Assembly (NCBI RefSeq): GCF_008726925.1
Contig: NZ_VYWO01000001.1
Coordinates: 744,001-808,000 of the forward strand
Direction of reading: 5' to 3'
DNA from: Aerococcus sanguinicola
Lineage (GTDB): Bacteria; Bacillota; Bacilli; Lactobacillales; Aerococcaceae
DNA: 64,000 nucleotides
In this document: in pieces, positions 55,285-64,000 of the stretch
Numbering within the stretch: the first letter of the stretch is position 1
Layout: the number at the start of each line of letters is the position of its first letter
Translations under genes and position numbers: made by a program
Notes under the pieces: model-generated
What the model was told of the DNA's origin: nothing
Database searches by the model: none
The model's input: the letters and a program-made list of their open reading frames with translations, nothing else

Positions 55285-56565
55285 TTAGCGCTCTGAAACT
55301 TCAAGGACTAGTTCCTTAATTTTCTCAGCCATTTGATTCACTTCATCCCCTGTAAAGATATTCTCTGGCTCGATTAAGTCTGGTCTATGGACTGTCGAGT
55401 CAAAAGCAAGCACTGGAAGACCCTTTTGGATCGCGCGACTGACAATATCATCAACTTCTTCATAATAATTGATATCTAGGTAGATGTCGGCTTGGTTTAG
55501 TAGGTCTTCAATTAGATCGTTATGAGCTAAGGGGTGAATAAAGATGTTTTCGAGTCTTTCTGCTAGGTCAATGAGGTTTGGCGCTACAGAAGTATATGCT
55601 GCGATATGAATGCAAAGATCAGGAAGTTCACGAGCTAAGTCTTCAACGTGCTCCAAGTCAGCTGAATAGGTCAAAATGAATGCATGATATGAAAAATCTT
55701 TAAGACTGAAGTAACGCTGGTATTCCTCTTTCCAAACTTCTCTTGAATCTTCTTCGAAATCTTGATACACCGTCCGACTTTGGTGTAGCTTAGATAAGTG
55801 GAGAGCGAGGGTTGCTGGAAGATAGATATCATACTCAGCCATATAATCGATTTTTTCTTGATAGTGACTGATGTAATCACCTAGACGCTTGGGTAAGCTA
55901 GTAAGTTCAGTAGACATAATAGAATTGTCATGTTGGCGATAATGATATAAATCAATACTGATATAACATATGTTGTTTGCTTCTAAATACCATTTATAAG
56001 TAACAGCTAGGTCTTCATAATACATTCCCACTGGAAATAAATGCTTACGAACTATTCCTGAATTAACAAGCTTCCCTCCAACATTAACAAAAGAATCCCA
56101 GAAATTGGCTGTTTCTATTCTCTCAACTGCTTCAATGGGATCATAAAGAAGAATGTCAATATCCCCGATTGATTTATAAAATATATTTCCTTGGTTATTA
56201 AACAGTCTGTGAGAGGACATCACAATATCTGCATCTTTTGCTTGGGCGAGTCGATACATCACGTCCAAGCTATTTTCTACAATCTTATCATCTGAATCTA
56301 AGAAAAAAATGTAGTCTCCCTTAGCCTGGCTAATTCCAAAATTTCGTGCCGCAGACAGGCCTTGATTTTCTTGATGATACAATTTAAAACGCTCGTCTCT
56401 CTGACAATAATTATCTGCAATAACAGGTGAGGCATCAGTGGATCCATCATTGACCATGATGACTTCAAAGTCTGTAAAAGTTTGCCTTCTCACAGATTCG
56501 AGACATTCGATAAGGTATTTTTCCTCATTATAGATAGGAATAATAATCGATATAGGTATATTCAT
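55285..56565 (-). CDS. GT2 glycosyltransferase with a GtfB-like C-terminal module
   Basis: A 426-residue two-part protein. Residues 1-220 are a GT-A family 2 transferase: SIIIPIYNEEKYLIECLESV, VNDGSTDASP, NQGLSAARNFG and the metal-binding DSDD at 90-93. Residues about 293-424 (FILTYSADLEHVEDLA, ADIYLDINYYEEVDDIV, LAFDSTVHRPDLIEP) match the C-terminal module of GtfB and two segments of the neighbouring 887-residue protein. It is last in the accessory Sec glycosylation operon and overlaps the gene before it by one base. It likely extends the O-glycan on the serine-rich adhesin. Confidence 0.88.
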   Translation of the reverse strand: MNIPISIIIPIYNEEKYLIECLESVRRQTFTDFEVIMVNDGSTDASPVIADNYCQRDERFKLYHQENQGLSAARNFGISQAKGDYIFFLDSDDKIVENSLDVMYRLAQAKDADIVMSSHRLFNNQGNIFYKSIGDIDILLYDPIEAVERIETANFWDSFVNVGGKLVNSGIVRKHLFPVGMYYEDLAVTYKWYLEANNICYISIDLYHYRQHDNSIMSTELTSLPKRLGDYISHYQEKIDYMAEYDIYLPATLALHLSKLHQSRTVYQDFEEDSREVWKEEYQRYFSLKDFSYHAFILTYSADLEHVEDLARELPDLCIHIAAYTSVAPNLIDLAERLENIFIHPLAHNDLIEDLLNQADIYLDINYYEEVDDIVSRAIQKGLPVLAFDSTVHRPDLIEPENIFTGDEVNQMAEKIKELVLEVSER

Positions 56566-59228
56566 TATTCTCCTCCATCACTAAAATCTAAAATAATTTC
56601 AGAAAGATAGTCTGCGTCGACTGCTTCAGCAATGTTTTCATCGTAATTGTGCTCAGCAGTGTGTTTGGCAGGCAGTTTCACTTTCGTCTCTGCCCCCATT
56701 AAAAACCATTCGTATTCGGAGTCAATATGACCGAGGTCAATAACTTGATCAAGCTCTTGGTAAAGATCATAAGCAATTACCTTAGCTGTTGGCCCTAACA
56801 TCAAAAGGACTAGCGCTCCCTGATGTTCATCCAAAATTGCAGCTTCGATTCGGTCAATTTGACTGTAAGCATTTTTATGTGGAGCAATAACCCGCCGAAT
56901 GGACTTGGCCCCCTTGAAGAGATCATTTCCTACCCCCGAACGGGAATATTTACCTTCAACAATCAATAGGTCACGGTCCTGCCACAGGGCCTTTAATTTT
57001 TCGAAGTAGCGAGCACTCGGCCTTTTATCGACTAAATCACTATAAGGCCTTGAAATAAATGAATTCCCATACCACTCCGCTGGACATAAGCGGGCATAAG
57101 TTTTTCTATAGATGCTCAAATTATCCTTCCAAAAATCATAAAAATGTTTCTGATAACGATCCCAACCAGTGAAGATATCGGCTAAGCAAACCATAAAGTC
57201 TTCATCACTTGTCCGCCCCAAAATTTCTTTGAGCCGGTCTGCTAATTTTGCATCGTAATGTTGGTAGTGGATACTAAGGCCTGAAATAATAGCCATTTCA
57301 CCATCGCCGAAACGTGCCACTGAAGGGTGATGGGCCTCGATATAGTCTAGGCTTTCATCAATGGATAAAATTTGAGGCTGGAAACTGCTCAACTGCTCGC
57401 TCTGTTTTCCTACTTTCTCAGCAAATTTTCTTAGATCAGCGACCATCGTATCAATCTGCTCAGTTTCATAAACATGCTGCCCCGCTAAGTCAGCTTGGTG
57501 GGCCAAGCCGGCAAAAGTAAATATCTCAAGGCCCAGACGGTGGGCGGTTTCCACACTGTGTCCCACTTCAGTGAAGTGGTTGATATCCAAATAAAGGTCT
57601 GCTCCAGCTAAGAGGTCCGCCATTTCTTCTGAACCTGCCTGGGGGTAGAGCATGACATTCTTGTAAGACTTCAGGTCCAGTAGCCGGTCTCCCATCAAGG
57701 TCGGTGCGGCAATATGGAAGCTAATCTCTGGGCATCCAACAACCAGGCTTTCGAGCTGTTCTAATTGGTCCGTATTAGTACAGATGACAGCCCGACAACT
57801 TGCTGTTGATTCTTTTTCCTTCATGAGACAGTCAATATGGCAAGCTAGGCCCTGGACATCACCCTTAGAATGAATATGCCGTCTCGAAATCAAATCAGGA
57901 CGGTGGCAGGTACTGTCAAAAGCCAGAATCGGTAGCTCTTGGGCAACACAGGATTCGATAGTCCCCGAAATTTCTTCCTGGTAATTGATATCTAAGTAAA
58001 TATCTGTCTCTTCAATTAAGCGATCAAATAGACTCTGATCGGCAGAGGGATAGAGACTGCAATTCGCATATTGCTTGAGCTGCAAAAGCTTGGGACTCAT
58101 ATTCGTGGGAGCTGCAATGCGAAAAGCATAATCCGGCATATTTTGAATCAGCTCTTCGATGGCTTCGATTTCCTGGGAATATGTAAAGACGGTAAGTTTC
58201 CCCTTGAAGGACTGAGCCCTATGTCCATCTTTTCTTATCATCTGGTGGACTGTTTCAACCAGTACTTTTTGTGTGAAATAGCCATTCTTGATCAAGAGAT
58301 TAAATTCTGCCACATTTTTTAGGAGTTTATCATAGTTTGCTTTGGTAAAATTTTCTAATAAATCTGGTAATTCATCGAGACTGCTGATAGCTAGCCCTAA
58401 GCCATTACCGACCACTATGTCTTTTTGACCAATATCTTCTGGAATAATCACTGGAATTCCCGCAGCCAGATAGGTCGATAATTTATAAATACAGTTGTAA
58501 TGGTAATAATCATGCCAAGGGCCTTCACTGCCACCCCAAACTAAACCAAAGCCGCCCTTTGACAAGCGACGCATCAAGTCTTCTTGCGGAAGCCAACCCT
58601 GGTAATTAAAAGCTGGGTGGTTCTTTTCCTCAGGAGCCTCACCGTATACCGTCAGGGGGTAATCAAGGGGCCATTCTTTCTCCAAACGAAACTTCTCAGG
58701 AATTCCAGCAAAATGGACCTGGCGCGTAAATCTCGGTTGGTCCAGATGGAGGGGCTGGATATAGTCCCACATTTCTTGGACTACATAGCGGTTAACTTGG
58801 ACGCCATAGCTAACTAATTGCTTATACAAAGTCTCACTTGGCACAATAAGTAAATCGGCCTGGTTAAAGATCGCCACATATTCTTGGATTAGCGACGACG
58901 TGCTCTCAAACATTAAGAAAGGCACATCGTTAACGAAGAGAGCCAGACGCGTTTTCCTTTGCTTTAACTGACTAACTAAAGCCCGGTCAAAGGCCAATTC
59001 ATTCCAACTTGGAAATTGCACCAGCACTAAGTCACCTGCTTCAACACCTGCTAGGATACCTTCAATCCGAATTGATCGCTCAGCCGCCCCTTCTCGCCCA
59101 TGACTTAAGGTAGGGATAGCCAGTTCATTGAAGCCAAAATCTTTGGCTATCTTAGCGACCTGGTGTTGTGAAATCTGTGCGGTGCTAGATTGGGCATGGC
59201 CATAGAGCACTGTGAGAAATTTTTTCAT
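56565..59228 (-). CDS. Fusion glycosyltransferase: Gtf3-like + two GtfB-like modules + GT-D
   Basis: An 887-residue protein. Residues 1-335 match the Gtf3/Nss glucosyltransferase that adds the second sugar on Fap1-type adhesins (VLVQFPSWNELAFD, VNDVPFLMFES, GLVWGGSEGPWHDYYHYN). Residues 343-470 and 478-602 are two copies of the module seen at the end of GtfB (ETDIYLDINYQEEISGT; GADLYLDINHFTEVGHS). Residues 620-885 are a DUF1792 GT-D transferase (SVARFGDGEMAIISGLSIH with DGE at 642-644; LLMLGPTAKVIAYDLY), the class of Streptococcus parasanguinis dGT1. In streptococci these are separate proteins, so two successive steps are joined here. Confidence 0.88.
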   Translation of the reverse strand: MKKFLTVLYGHAQSSTAQISQHQVAKIAKDFGFNELAIPTLSHGREGAAERSIRIEGILAGVEAGDLVLVQFPSWNELAFDRALVSQLKQRKTRLALFVNDVPFLMFESTSSLIQEYVAIFNQADLLIVPSETLYKQLVSYGVQVNRYVVQEMWDYIQPLHLDQPRFTRQVHFAGIPEKFRLEKEWPLDYPLTVYGEAPEEKNHPAFNYQGWLPQEDLMRRLSKGGFGLVWGGSEGPWHDYYHYNCIYKLSTYLAAGIPVIIPEDIGQKDIVVGNGLGLAISSLDELPDLLENFTKANYDKLLKNVAEFNLLIKNGYFTQKVLVETVHQMIRKDGHRAQSFKGKLTVFTYSQEIEAIEELIQNMPDYAFRIAAPTNMSPKLLQLKQYANCSLYPSADQSLFDRLIEETDIYLDINYQEEISGTIESCVAQELPILAFDSTCHRPDLISRRHIHSKGDVQGLACHIDCLMKEKESTASCRAVICTNTDQLEQLESLVVGCPEISFHIAAPTLMGDRLLDLKSYKNVMLYPQAGSEEMADLLAGADLYLDINHFTEVGHSVETAHRLGLEIFTFAGLAHQADLAGQHVYETEQIDTMVADLRKFAEKVGKQSEQLSSFQPQILSIDESLDYIEAHHPSVARFGDGEMAIISGLSIHYQHYDAKLADRLKEILGRTSDEDFMVCLADIFTGWDRYQKHFYDFWKDNLSIYRKTYARLCPAEWYGNSFISRPYSDLVDKRPSARYFEKLKALWQDRDLLIVEGKYSRSGVGNDLFKGAKSIRRVIAPHKNAYSQIDRIEAAILDEHQGALVLLMLGPTAKVIAYDLYQELDQVIDLGHIDSEYEWFLMGAETKVKLPAKHTAEHNYDENIAEAVDADYLSEIILDFSDGGE

Positions 59229-59255
59229 CTTAACTATCCTTTCACTCTACAAATC

Positions 59256-59450
59256 TCAACTATTAAATACAGCTAACAAGGATAAGACCAGCCCTAGGAT
59301 TATTGATAGGCCCATCAGTATCCCCAAAATGACTGGGAGTTTGGAGAGCTTATCTTCTTCCTTATCCTGATCTTCGATTTTTTCATTGCGTTCCTTGGCT
59401 ACCATGCGTTTAATTTCTTGGTCTAGGACATTCTTTTCTTTATCTTTCAT
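59256..59450 (-). CDS. Small membrane protein, Asp4-like candidate
   Basis: A 64-residue protein with a charged N-terminal half (KDKEKNVLDQEIKRMVAKER) and one C-terminal membrane segment (LGILMGLSIILGLVLSLLAV). In streptococcal accessory Sec loci the order secA2-gtfA-gtfB-asp4 places a SecE/SecG-like small protein exactly here, so Asp4 is the best guess. Sequence similarity is too thin to prove it. Confidence 0.6.
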   Translation of the reverse strand: MKDKEKNVLDQEIKRMVAKERNEKIEDQDKEEDKLSKLPVILGILMGLSIILGLVLSLLAVFNS

Positions 59451-59457
59451 CGCATCT

Positions 59458-60792
59458 CTAACCTAACACTCTCTGGTAATCTGCCACTGTCGTTTGGCCA
59501 GCATAGGAAAGTTGGACCGCTAAAGCTCTATCACGTTCTTCCTGGTCCTGAGCTAAGGTCTGCATTAAAGCAACTAAATTTACTGGTTGCTCAGCGCTAA
59601 AACGATGGCTAGGTGCTATATATCTAGGTTGGTGGAGGGTCTCCTTAAAACCGAGGACAATTTGACTATGGTTAAAGGCTTGGCGGACAGCCTTATAAAT
59701 TTCAATACTATGGTTGATGTCTAAATAGCAGTTACACCTCTTAAATAAGTCGGCTACCCTGTCCTTAGAAATATTAGGATAGAGGTGTAGGTTATCATAG
59801 CTGTCAAGATTCATTAGTTTGTCCGACATTTCGGTAATGGCTCCCACATGAAATTCCCATTCAGGAAGCATCTTAACGATATATTCCAATGACTCCACTT
59901 GATCCGTATTGGTCAAAATGAGTGCCTCATTTGCTTGACTCATCGGCTGTTCGAGGGGATAGATATAACCTAAATGATCGAGTTTATCATCAATAGACGC
60001 AATGCCTTGCGCGTCCATCAACTGGTGTAAGCGTTCAAAGTTTCCCAGATCATCCGTAATCACCCGCTTAGCCCGTCCAGTTCCTCCATTGAAAATCAAC
60101 TGCATATTTCCAGGAATTTCATCTGTGATGGGTTCTTGCCAGAACAAGATATCCTCTCCTTCTAAGTTCAGACGGTGGGAAACTAAAAAGGGCAGCCCTA
60201 GAGAATTCATCAATAACTCCGACAAGTCTAGGCCACTCGCCTTCAGATAAAAGCAGAAAAAGTCAATTAAATCTTTAAAGAAATAATGCTTATCTTGATA
60301 GGCCAGACTGACAGCAGCGGTCACTAAGTTATGAACAATAACCTCTCGTCCCTTAGTATCATAGTAGGTCTGCATGGACATACCACCAGCCGTATCAAAA
60401 GCAATTCGGCTGAAGTGACGACCAAATTGATTGTAAAGATCAACAAAAGCCACCCGTCCTTGTTCATCCAACCAGTCGACTTTATTGATTAAACGCTGCT
60501 CCTTAGGGTCTGCATAATAGATTTGTGCTTTTAGCTGACCTAAGTCTTTGACCTGGGCCTTACTATTGTCACCAGATATTTCCCAAAAAGGATCCATAGG
60601 CAGTTCATTAAAATAAAGTGCCTTGCCTGACTCATCCTCTTCTCCCATAAAGAATTGATAGGGGCTCTGAACTTCCTGCGGTAAGAATCCTTCATCCTTA
60701 AGAACAATGCTTGGCCACTGGTAACCTGCCTGTATTAAAGAATGGTGTAAGTCGCGACTTGCTTCATTATAATTTTCGAATAAATTAATCAT
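59458..60792 (-). CDS. gtfB: Accessory Sec glycosyltransferase co-factor GtfB (Gtf2)
   Basis: A 444-residue GtfB: MINLFENYNEASRDLHHSLI, PYQFFMGEEDESGKALYFNE, YYDTKGREVIVHNLVTAA. GtfB binds GtfA and the acceptor to make the GlcNAc transferase complex for serine-rich repeat adhesins; GtfB itself keeps a transferase fold but is not catalytic. I chose ATG 60792 after AGGAGG; it overlaps the gtfA stop by 4 bases (ATGA). The C-terminal module (ALILTNTDQVESLEYIV, CYLDINHSIEIYKAV) is reused in two neighbours. Confidence 0.92.
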   Translation of the reverse strand: MINLFENYNEASRDLHHSLIQAGYQWPSIVLKDEGFLPQEVQSPYQFFMGEEDESGKALYFNELPMDPFWEISGDNSKAQVKDLGQLKAQIYYADPKEQRLINKVDWLDEQGRVAFVDLYNQFGRHFSRIAFDTAGGMSMQTYYDTKGREVIVHNLVTAAVSLAYQDKHYFFKDLIDFFCFYLKASGLDLSELLMNSLGLPFLVSHRLNLEGEDILFWQEPITDEIPGNMQLIFNGGTGRAKRVITDDLGNFERLHQLMDAQGIASIDDKLDHLGYIYPLEQPMSQANEALILTNTDQVESLEYIVKMLPEWEFHVGAITEMSDKLMNLDSYDNLHLYPNISKDRVADLFKRCNCYLDINHSIEIYKAVRQAFNHSQIVLGFKETLHQPRYIAPSHRFSAEQPVNLVALMQTLAQDQEERDRALAVQLSYAGQTTVADYQRVLG

Positions 60793-62300
60793 GACTGTAC
60801 CTCCTCTAATAACTTGCGCCAAGCAGCTATAATCTTCTCATCTAAGAAATTTTGAGCTCTCTGGTAAGAAGCCTCCTGCATGGCTTGCCGGTCAGCTTCG
60901 CGATAATACTTAAGTAGCTTAGTTGTTAAGGCCGCGATATTGTCTTCCGCATCGCAGCCCGGCTGGTAAGGAACCAGGTAGCCATTGCTGCCATCTTCAA
61001 CAAAGGTGACATTGCCATAATTCACTTCAAAACCAATAATGGGTAGGCCAGCAGCAATAGCTTCTAGTAGTGTCAGGCCAAAACCCTCGCTCGTCGATCC
61101 AGCAAAATATAAATCATATTTTTGGTAAACCTGGGCAAGATCCTGGTGGCCCTTAAGCTGAATATAGTCCTCTGCCCCTAGATCTTTAATTAATTCCCTC
61201 AGGCTAGTTTCTTTACTGCCCTTACCATAAATATCAAAAGTAATTTGTGGAATTTCCCCTTTCGCCCTTGCTACTGCTTCAACGAGCCAATCTACATGCT
61301 TCTCTGCCGCTAATCGCGAAGCCGTCATCAAGCTAAAGGCTTGTCGTTCGCCAGGCTGGGGATATTTTAAGTTCGAGATACTCCCCACAGGAATAGCATA
61401 AACCTTAGCTTCTTTATTATAATAATGGGCAAATTGCTGGTCTAAGACTTCCTTTTGAGCCTGAGTAGAGGCAATGAAGAAATCAACCGTATCACTATGC
61501 ATAAACTGATAGTCATAATAGTTATTCCAGAGAATATAGTCATTAGTCGTTGGCCCTTCACTAAAATGTTCCGCATGGATAACAACGCCAATCTTAGCTG
61601 GTGGAGCATATTGGAAAACAGCCTGACCGGTACCAGTTGCCCGGTCTAAGATAACGATATCTCTTTCGGATAAGTTTAATTTTTGAATAAAATAGGCAAA
61701 GAGCTCTTCTTTATTGTAGAGGATAGCATCCGGCATCTTAAAAACACTATGGGCTCCATCAACAATCTCTTCATATGCAACGGAACCATCTTCATTGAAA
61801 TACCGGCGCTGATAGAGTTTTGCCTTATTATCCTGGGGCGCATAATACTCCGAAAGAAAACGCGTATAGTTATAGTAATCCTTACTCACCAAGCAACCAT
61901 TAACCACAAATTCCACTCGGTTAACTAAGTCATCGCTTCCTTCAACAAGGTAACAAGTTGCATACTGCTGGCCTTGGTCATAGTAGAGTCGGACAATTTG
62001 GTCCCCCTCTTTCTTCTCCTCTTCGATGGCGTGAGCCAGGCTGGCCTTCACATCCGCTAAGCGATAAGAAGTTGCTCGAATCTTGATATCTGTGAAGTAA
62101 AGATACATCCAAATAATATCTTCATCCCTAAAACCAATATTTTGCGTAAAGTGAGCAATATTTTCATTTAAAATAAGATCAACAAAGACAAACTTAGCTG
62201 ACTCTCCTAGCTGGTCAAAAATTCTAGACCGGTAGATCTGGGAATATTCGACTCCACTTGAAGCCCAACCAATTCCCAAATTAATATTATAAATTGTCAT
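60789..62300 (-). CDS. gtfA: Accessory Sec glycosyltransferase GtfA (Gtf1)
   Basis: A 503-residue GT4-type GlcNAc transferase: MTIYNINLGIGWASSGVEYS, GVVIHAEHFSEGP, LMTASRLAAEKHVDWLVEAV (donor site), IYGKGSKE and FAGSTSEGFGLTLLEAIAAG (Glu motif). It puts the first GlcNAc on Ser/Thr of the serine-rich adhesin. I chose ATG 62300, with AGGAGG 5 bases upstream, 16 bases after the secA2 stop. Confidence 0.94.
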   Translation of the reverse strand: MTIYNINLGIGWASSGVEYSQIYRSRIFDQLGESAKFVFVDLILNENIAHFTQNIGFRDEDIIWMYLYFTDIKIRATSYRLADVKASLAHAIEEEKKEGDQIVRLYYDQGQQYATCYLVEGSDDLVNRVEFVVNGCLVSKDYYNYTRFLSEYYAPQDNKAKLYQRRYFNEDGSVAYEEIVDGAHSVFKMPDAILYNKEELFAYFIQKLNLSERDIVILDRATGTGQAVFQYAPPAKIGVVIHAEHFSEGPTTNDYILWNNYYDYQFMHSDTVDFFIASTQAQKEVLDQQFAHYYNKEAKVYAIPVGSISNLKYPQPGERQAFSLMTASRLAAEKHVDWLVEAVARAKGEIPQITFDIYGKGSKETSLRELIKDLGAEDYIQLKGHQDLAQVYQKYDLYFAGSTSEGFGLTLLEAIAAGLPIIGFEVNYGNVTFVEDGSNGYLVPYQPGCDAEDNIAALTTKLLKYYREADRQAMQEASYQRAQNFLDEKIIAAWRKLLEEVQS

Positions 62301-62316
62301 AAGCTCCTCCTCTTTC

Positions 62317-64000
62317 CTAGGCAAATTGCACTAGCATTTTGCCGGTCTCTGATTGGACTAGCTCACTCAGTGACAGGTAACGCACAATCTCAAAATAAAT
62401 CCGCTGACGCATTTCTTGATAGGACCAATAAGCTTCACGTTGGTATTCATAAATCGGGTTACGCTGTGCAGACCGCCGACTCATCACGACTTGCTTGAAT
62501 TGCGTCAGATAGTCGACCTGTTCAATCCAAGTCGCATCAATCGCCTTCAATAGACACTTGCGGATAAAATCTTCAAAGAGTGCTTGGTCGTTGAAACGTC
62601 TCTTTTTTGCTTGGTATTGACTATTGAATAATTTCATTAAATAATTTTGCAGCTGCTTATCCGACATCTGGCCAAGTGCTCCAAAGTCCGGACTAATATT
62701 ATAGGAGAGATAGTCATAGATAAAGCGTTCAATTTGAAAGGCGCGACTTTGATCAGAAGTTAAGGTCCGAGTGAAGGCCTCAAAAACTTCTTGGGCAAGG
62801 GATTCAAAGTCAATCGCTTTTAACCCTCCCCCTGCAAGCAAGGCATTGCGGTCACGGTAAATTAACTCACGCTGGATACGCATGTCTTCATCCATTTGTA
62901 GGATTTGCTGACGGGAGCTTTCACTGCTGCTGTCACTTGCTTCTTGGGCTTGTTCAAAATATTTTTGATAGCGAAAATTCGACAATGCCTTGGCTTGAGG
63001 GGGCCTAGTATCCTCATCAGAATAATAGCGAATATGTTCAGGGCCCCATTTGTGAATCAATTCATCTTCTAAAGAAACAAAGAATTTACTCATACCAGGA
63101 TCCCCTTGACGGCCTGCACGGCCTCGTAATTGAAGGTCGATACGCTCACTTGTCATATGCTCTGTTCCAATCACAGCTAGGCCTCCCAATTCAGCGACTC
63201 CTGATCCGAGCTTAATATCGGTTCCTCGCCCTGCCATAGCGGTAGCCACTGTGACTGCCCCCATTTGGCCCGCTTCTTTGACCATTTCAGCTTCTTTGAC
63301 AGCGTTGTAGGCGTTCAATACATTATGTGGAATGCCTTCTTTCAGTAGAATAGCTGAATATAAGGCGGATAATTGAACGGAGCCAGTGGCAATTAACAGG
63401 GGCTGTCCGGTCGCATGGCGCTCTTTAATATATTGGATAGCCGCATAAACCTTATCAGGGAAGCTGCGGTAAATAGAATCCGGTAAGTCTTTACGAATAA
63501 CTGGCTTATGGGTAGGAATCGCGATAACTTCCATCTGATAAGTCTCTATGAACTCATCTTCTGCTGGCTTACCGGTCCCTGTCATTCCCGCCATTTTATC
63601 AAACAATTTAAATAAATTCTGATAGGTAATAGAGGCCATGGACCGATTATCCGCGGTTAATGAGACATGCTCCTTGGCTTCAAGAGCCTGATGTTGCCCC
63701 GCTTGAAGACGGGTTCCTTTAAGCAAACGCCCATCTGTTGAATCGAGTAGGACGAGCTCATCATCTTGAACAACATAATCTTTCTCATTCTCGAAGAGGC
63801 AGTGAGCCCTTAAGGCTAAGCTCACCTGGCGAACAAGTTCACGATTATCTTTATGGTAGAACTTCTCTAAGCGGAAATATTCTTCGGCTAACTTGATTCC
63901 TTTTTGAGTTAACCAGACCCCATCCTTTTCATCAGTAACATAATAATCTTGTTCCTCTTCCAGACTGACGACAAAATCATCTGCTAAGGCATAGAGATTT
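62317..64000 (-). CDS. secA2: Accessory Sec ATPase SecA2, C-terminal part (cut by window edge)
   Basis: The frame is open to the right edge; about 560 residues are visible. SecA features: WLTQKGIKLAEEYF, SITYQNLFKLFDKMAGMTGT, VIAIPTHKPVIRKD, TVATAMAGRGTDIKLG, GTEHMTSERIDLQLRGRAGR and QGDPGMSKFFVSLEDELI. The protein ends QSETGKMLVQFA and lacks the cysteine-rich zinc tail of housekeeping SecA. With gtfA and gtfB directly downstream this is SecA2 of the accessory Sec system. secY2, asp1-3 and the adhesin gene are expected beyond the edge. Confidence 0.95.
   Translation of the reverse strand, partial: NLYALADDFVVSLEEEQDYYVTDEKDGVWLTQKGIKLAEEYFRLEKFYHKDNRELVRQVSLALRAHCLFENEKDYVVQDDELVLLDSTDGRLLKGTRLQAGQHQALEAKEHVSLTADNRSMASITYQNLFKLFDKMAGMTGTGKPAEDEFIETYQMEVIAIPTHKPVIRKDLPDSIYRSFPDKVYAAIQYIKERHATGQPLLIATGSVQLSALYSAILLKEGIPHNVLNAYNAVKEAEMVKEAGQMGAVTVATAMAGRGTDIKLGSGVAELGGLAVIGTEHMTSERIDLQLRGRAGRQGDPGMSKFFVSLEDELIHKWGPEHIRYYSDEDTRPPQAKALSNFRYQKYFEQAQEASDSSSESSRQQILQMDEDMRIQRELIYRDRNALLAGGGLKAIDFESLAQEVFEAFTRTLTSDQSRAFQIERFIYDYLSYNISPDFGALGQMSDKQLQNYLMKLFNSQYQAKKRRFNDQALFEDFIRKCLLKAIDATWIEQVDYLTQFKQVVMSRRSAQRNPIYEYQREAYWSYQEMRQRIYFEIVRYLSLSELVQSETGKMLVQFA

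Noticed and set aside
55671..62000. Assembly error joining separate glycosyltransferase genes
   Set aside because: Frames are continuous, junctions overlap in the usual operon manner (TAATG, ATGA), and module borders have no stop or odd composition.

Overview
The window looks like chromosome of a low-to-mid GC Gram-positive of the order Lactobacillales. The evidence is Firmicutes-style gene content: two AdcA/MtsA-type metal transporters, a T-box and a preQ1-II riboswitch, GlnR and Zur operators, an accessory Sec locus, and the order metG-tatD-rnmV-ksgA-...-veg-ispE. An Aerococcaceae member (Aerococcus-like) is my best guess, but it rests on overall flavour and not on a marker gene. Both window edges cut genes: cas5e on the left and secA2 on the right.

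Layout. 1-6.9 kb (minus): type I-E CRISPR-Cas operon, XRE regulator > cas3 > cse1 > cse2 > cas7 > cas5 (cut). Between the XRE gene and cas3 sits a degenerate two-repeat mini-CRISPR with its own promoter; its short spacer matches the leader of the XRE gene about 250 bp upstream. 7-11.8 kb: YeiH exporter, a Zur-boxed zinc ABC transporter (adcB-adcC-adcA), ispE. 11.9-20.7 kb: veg; aspartate racemase, D-aspartate ligase and asparagine synthase (a likely D-Asp/D-Asn peptidoglycan cross-bridge cassette); ksgA, rnmV, tatD, metG. 20.8-23.4 kb: NlpC/P60 protein, an intergenic repeat, tyrS with a Tyr T-box. 23.4-33.1 kb: aminotransferase, two glnA paralogues with GlnR boxes around a cyclodeaminase-family gene, membrane proteins and an envelope lipoprotein pair.

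33.3-37.9 kb: glycine cleavage genes gcvT, gcvH, gcvPA, gcvPB. 37.9-42.4 kb: DUF4230 protein and an Mn/Fe-type ABC transporter behind a promoter-overlapping dyad. 42.5-44.7 kb: an acetyltransferase coupled to a 55-residue CxxC protein, then an NADH-oxidase family flavoenzyme whose redox cysteine codon (codon 42) is an in-frame TGA. 44.8-55.2 kb: galE, a pseudouridine synthase, gdhA, a second full copy of the intergenic repeat, a nitroreductase, an unknown gene behind a structured leader, queT with a preQ1-II riboswitch, a nucleoside hydrolase, a CPBP protease, nth and an M20 peptidase. 55.3-64 kb (minus): distal half of an accessory Sec/serine-rich adhesin glycosylation locus, secA2 > gtfA > gtfB > asp4-like > Gtf3/GT-D fusion > GT2. 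One GtfB-like module recurs four times in three of these proteins.

The two observations most worth following are the putative self-directed, CreR-like regulatory crRNA in front of cas3 and the TGA at the catalytic cysteine of the NADH oxidase (selenocysteine, or an inactivating mutation).
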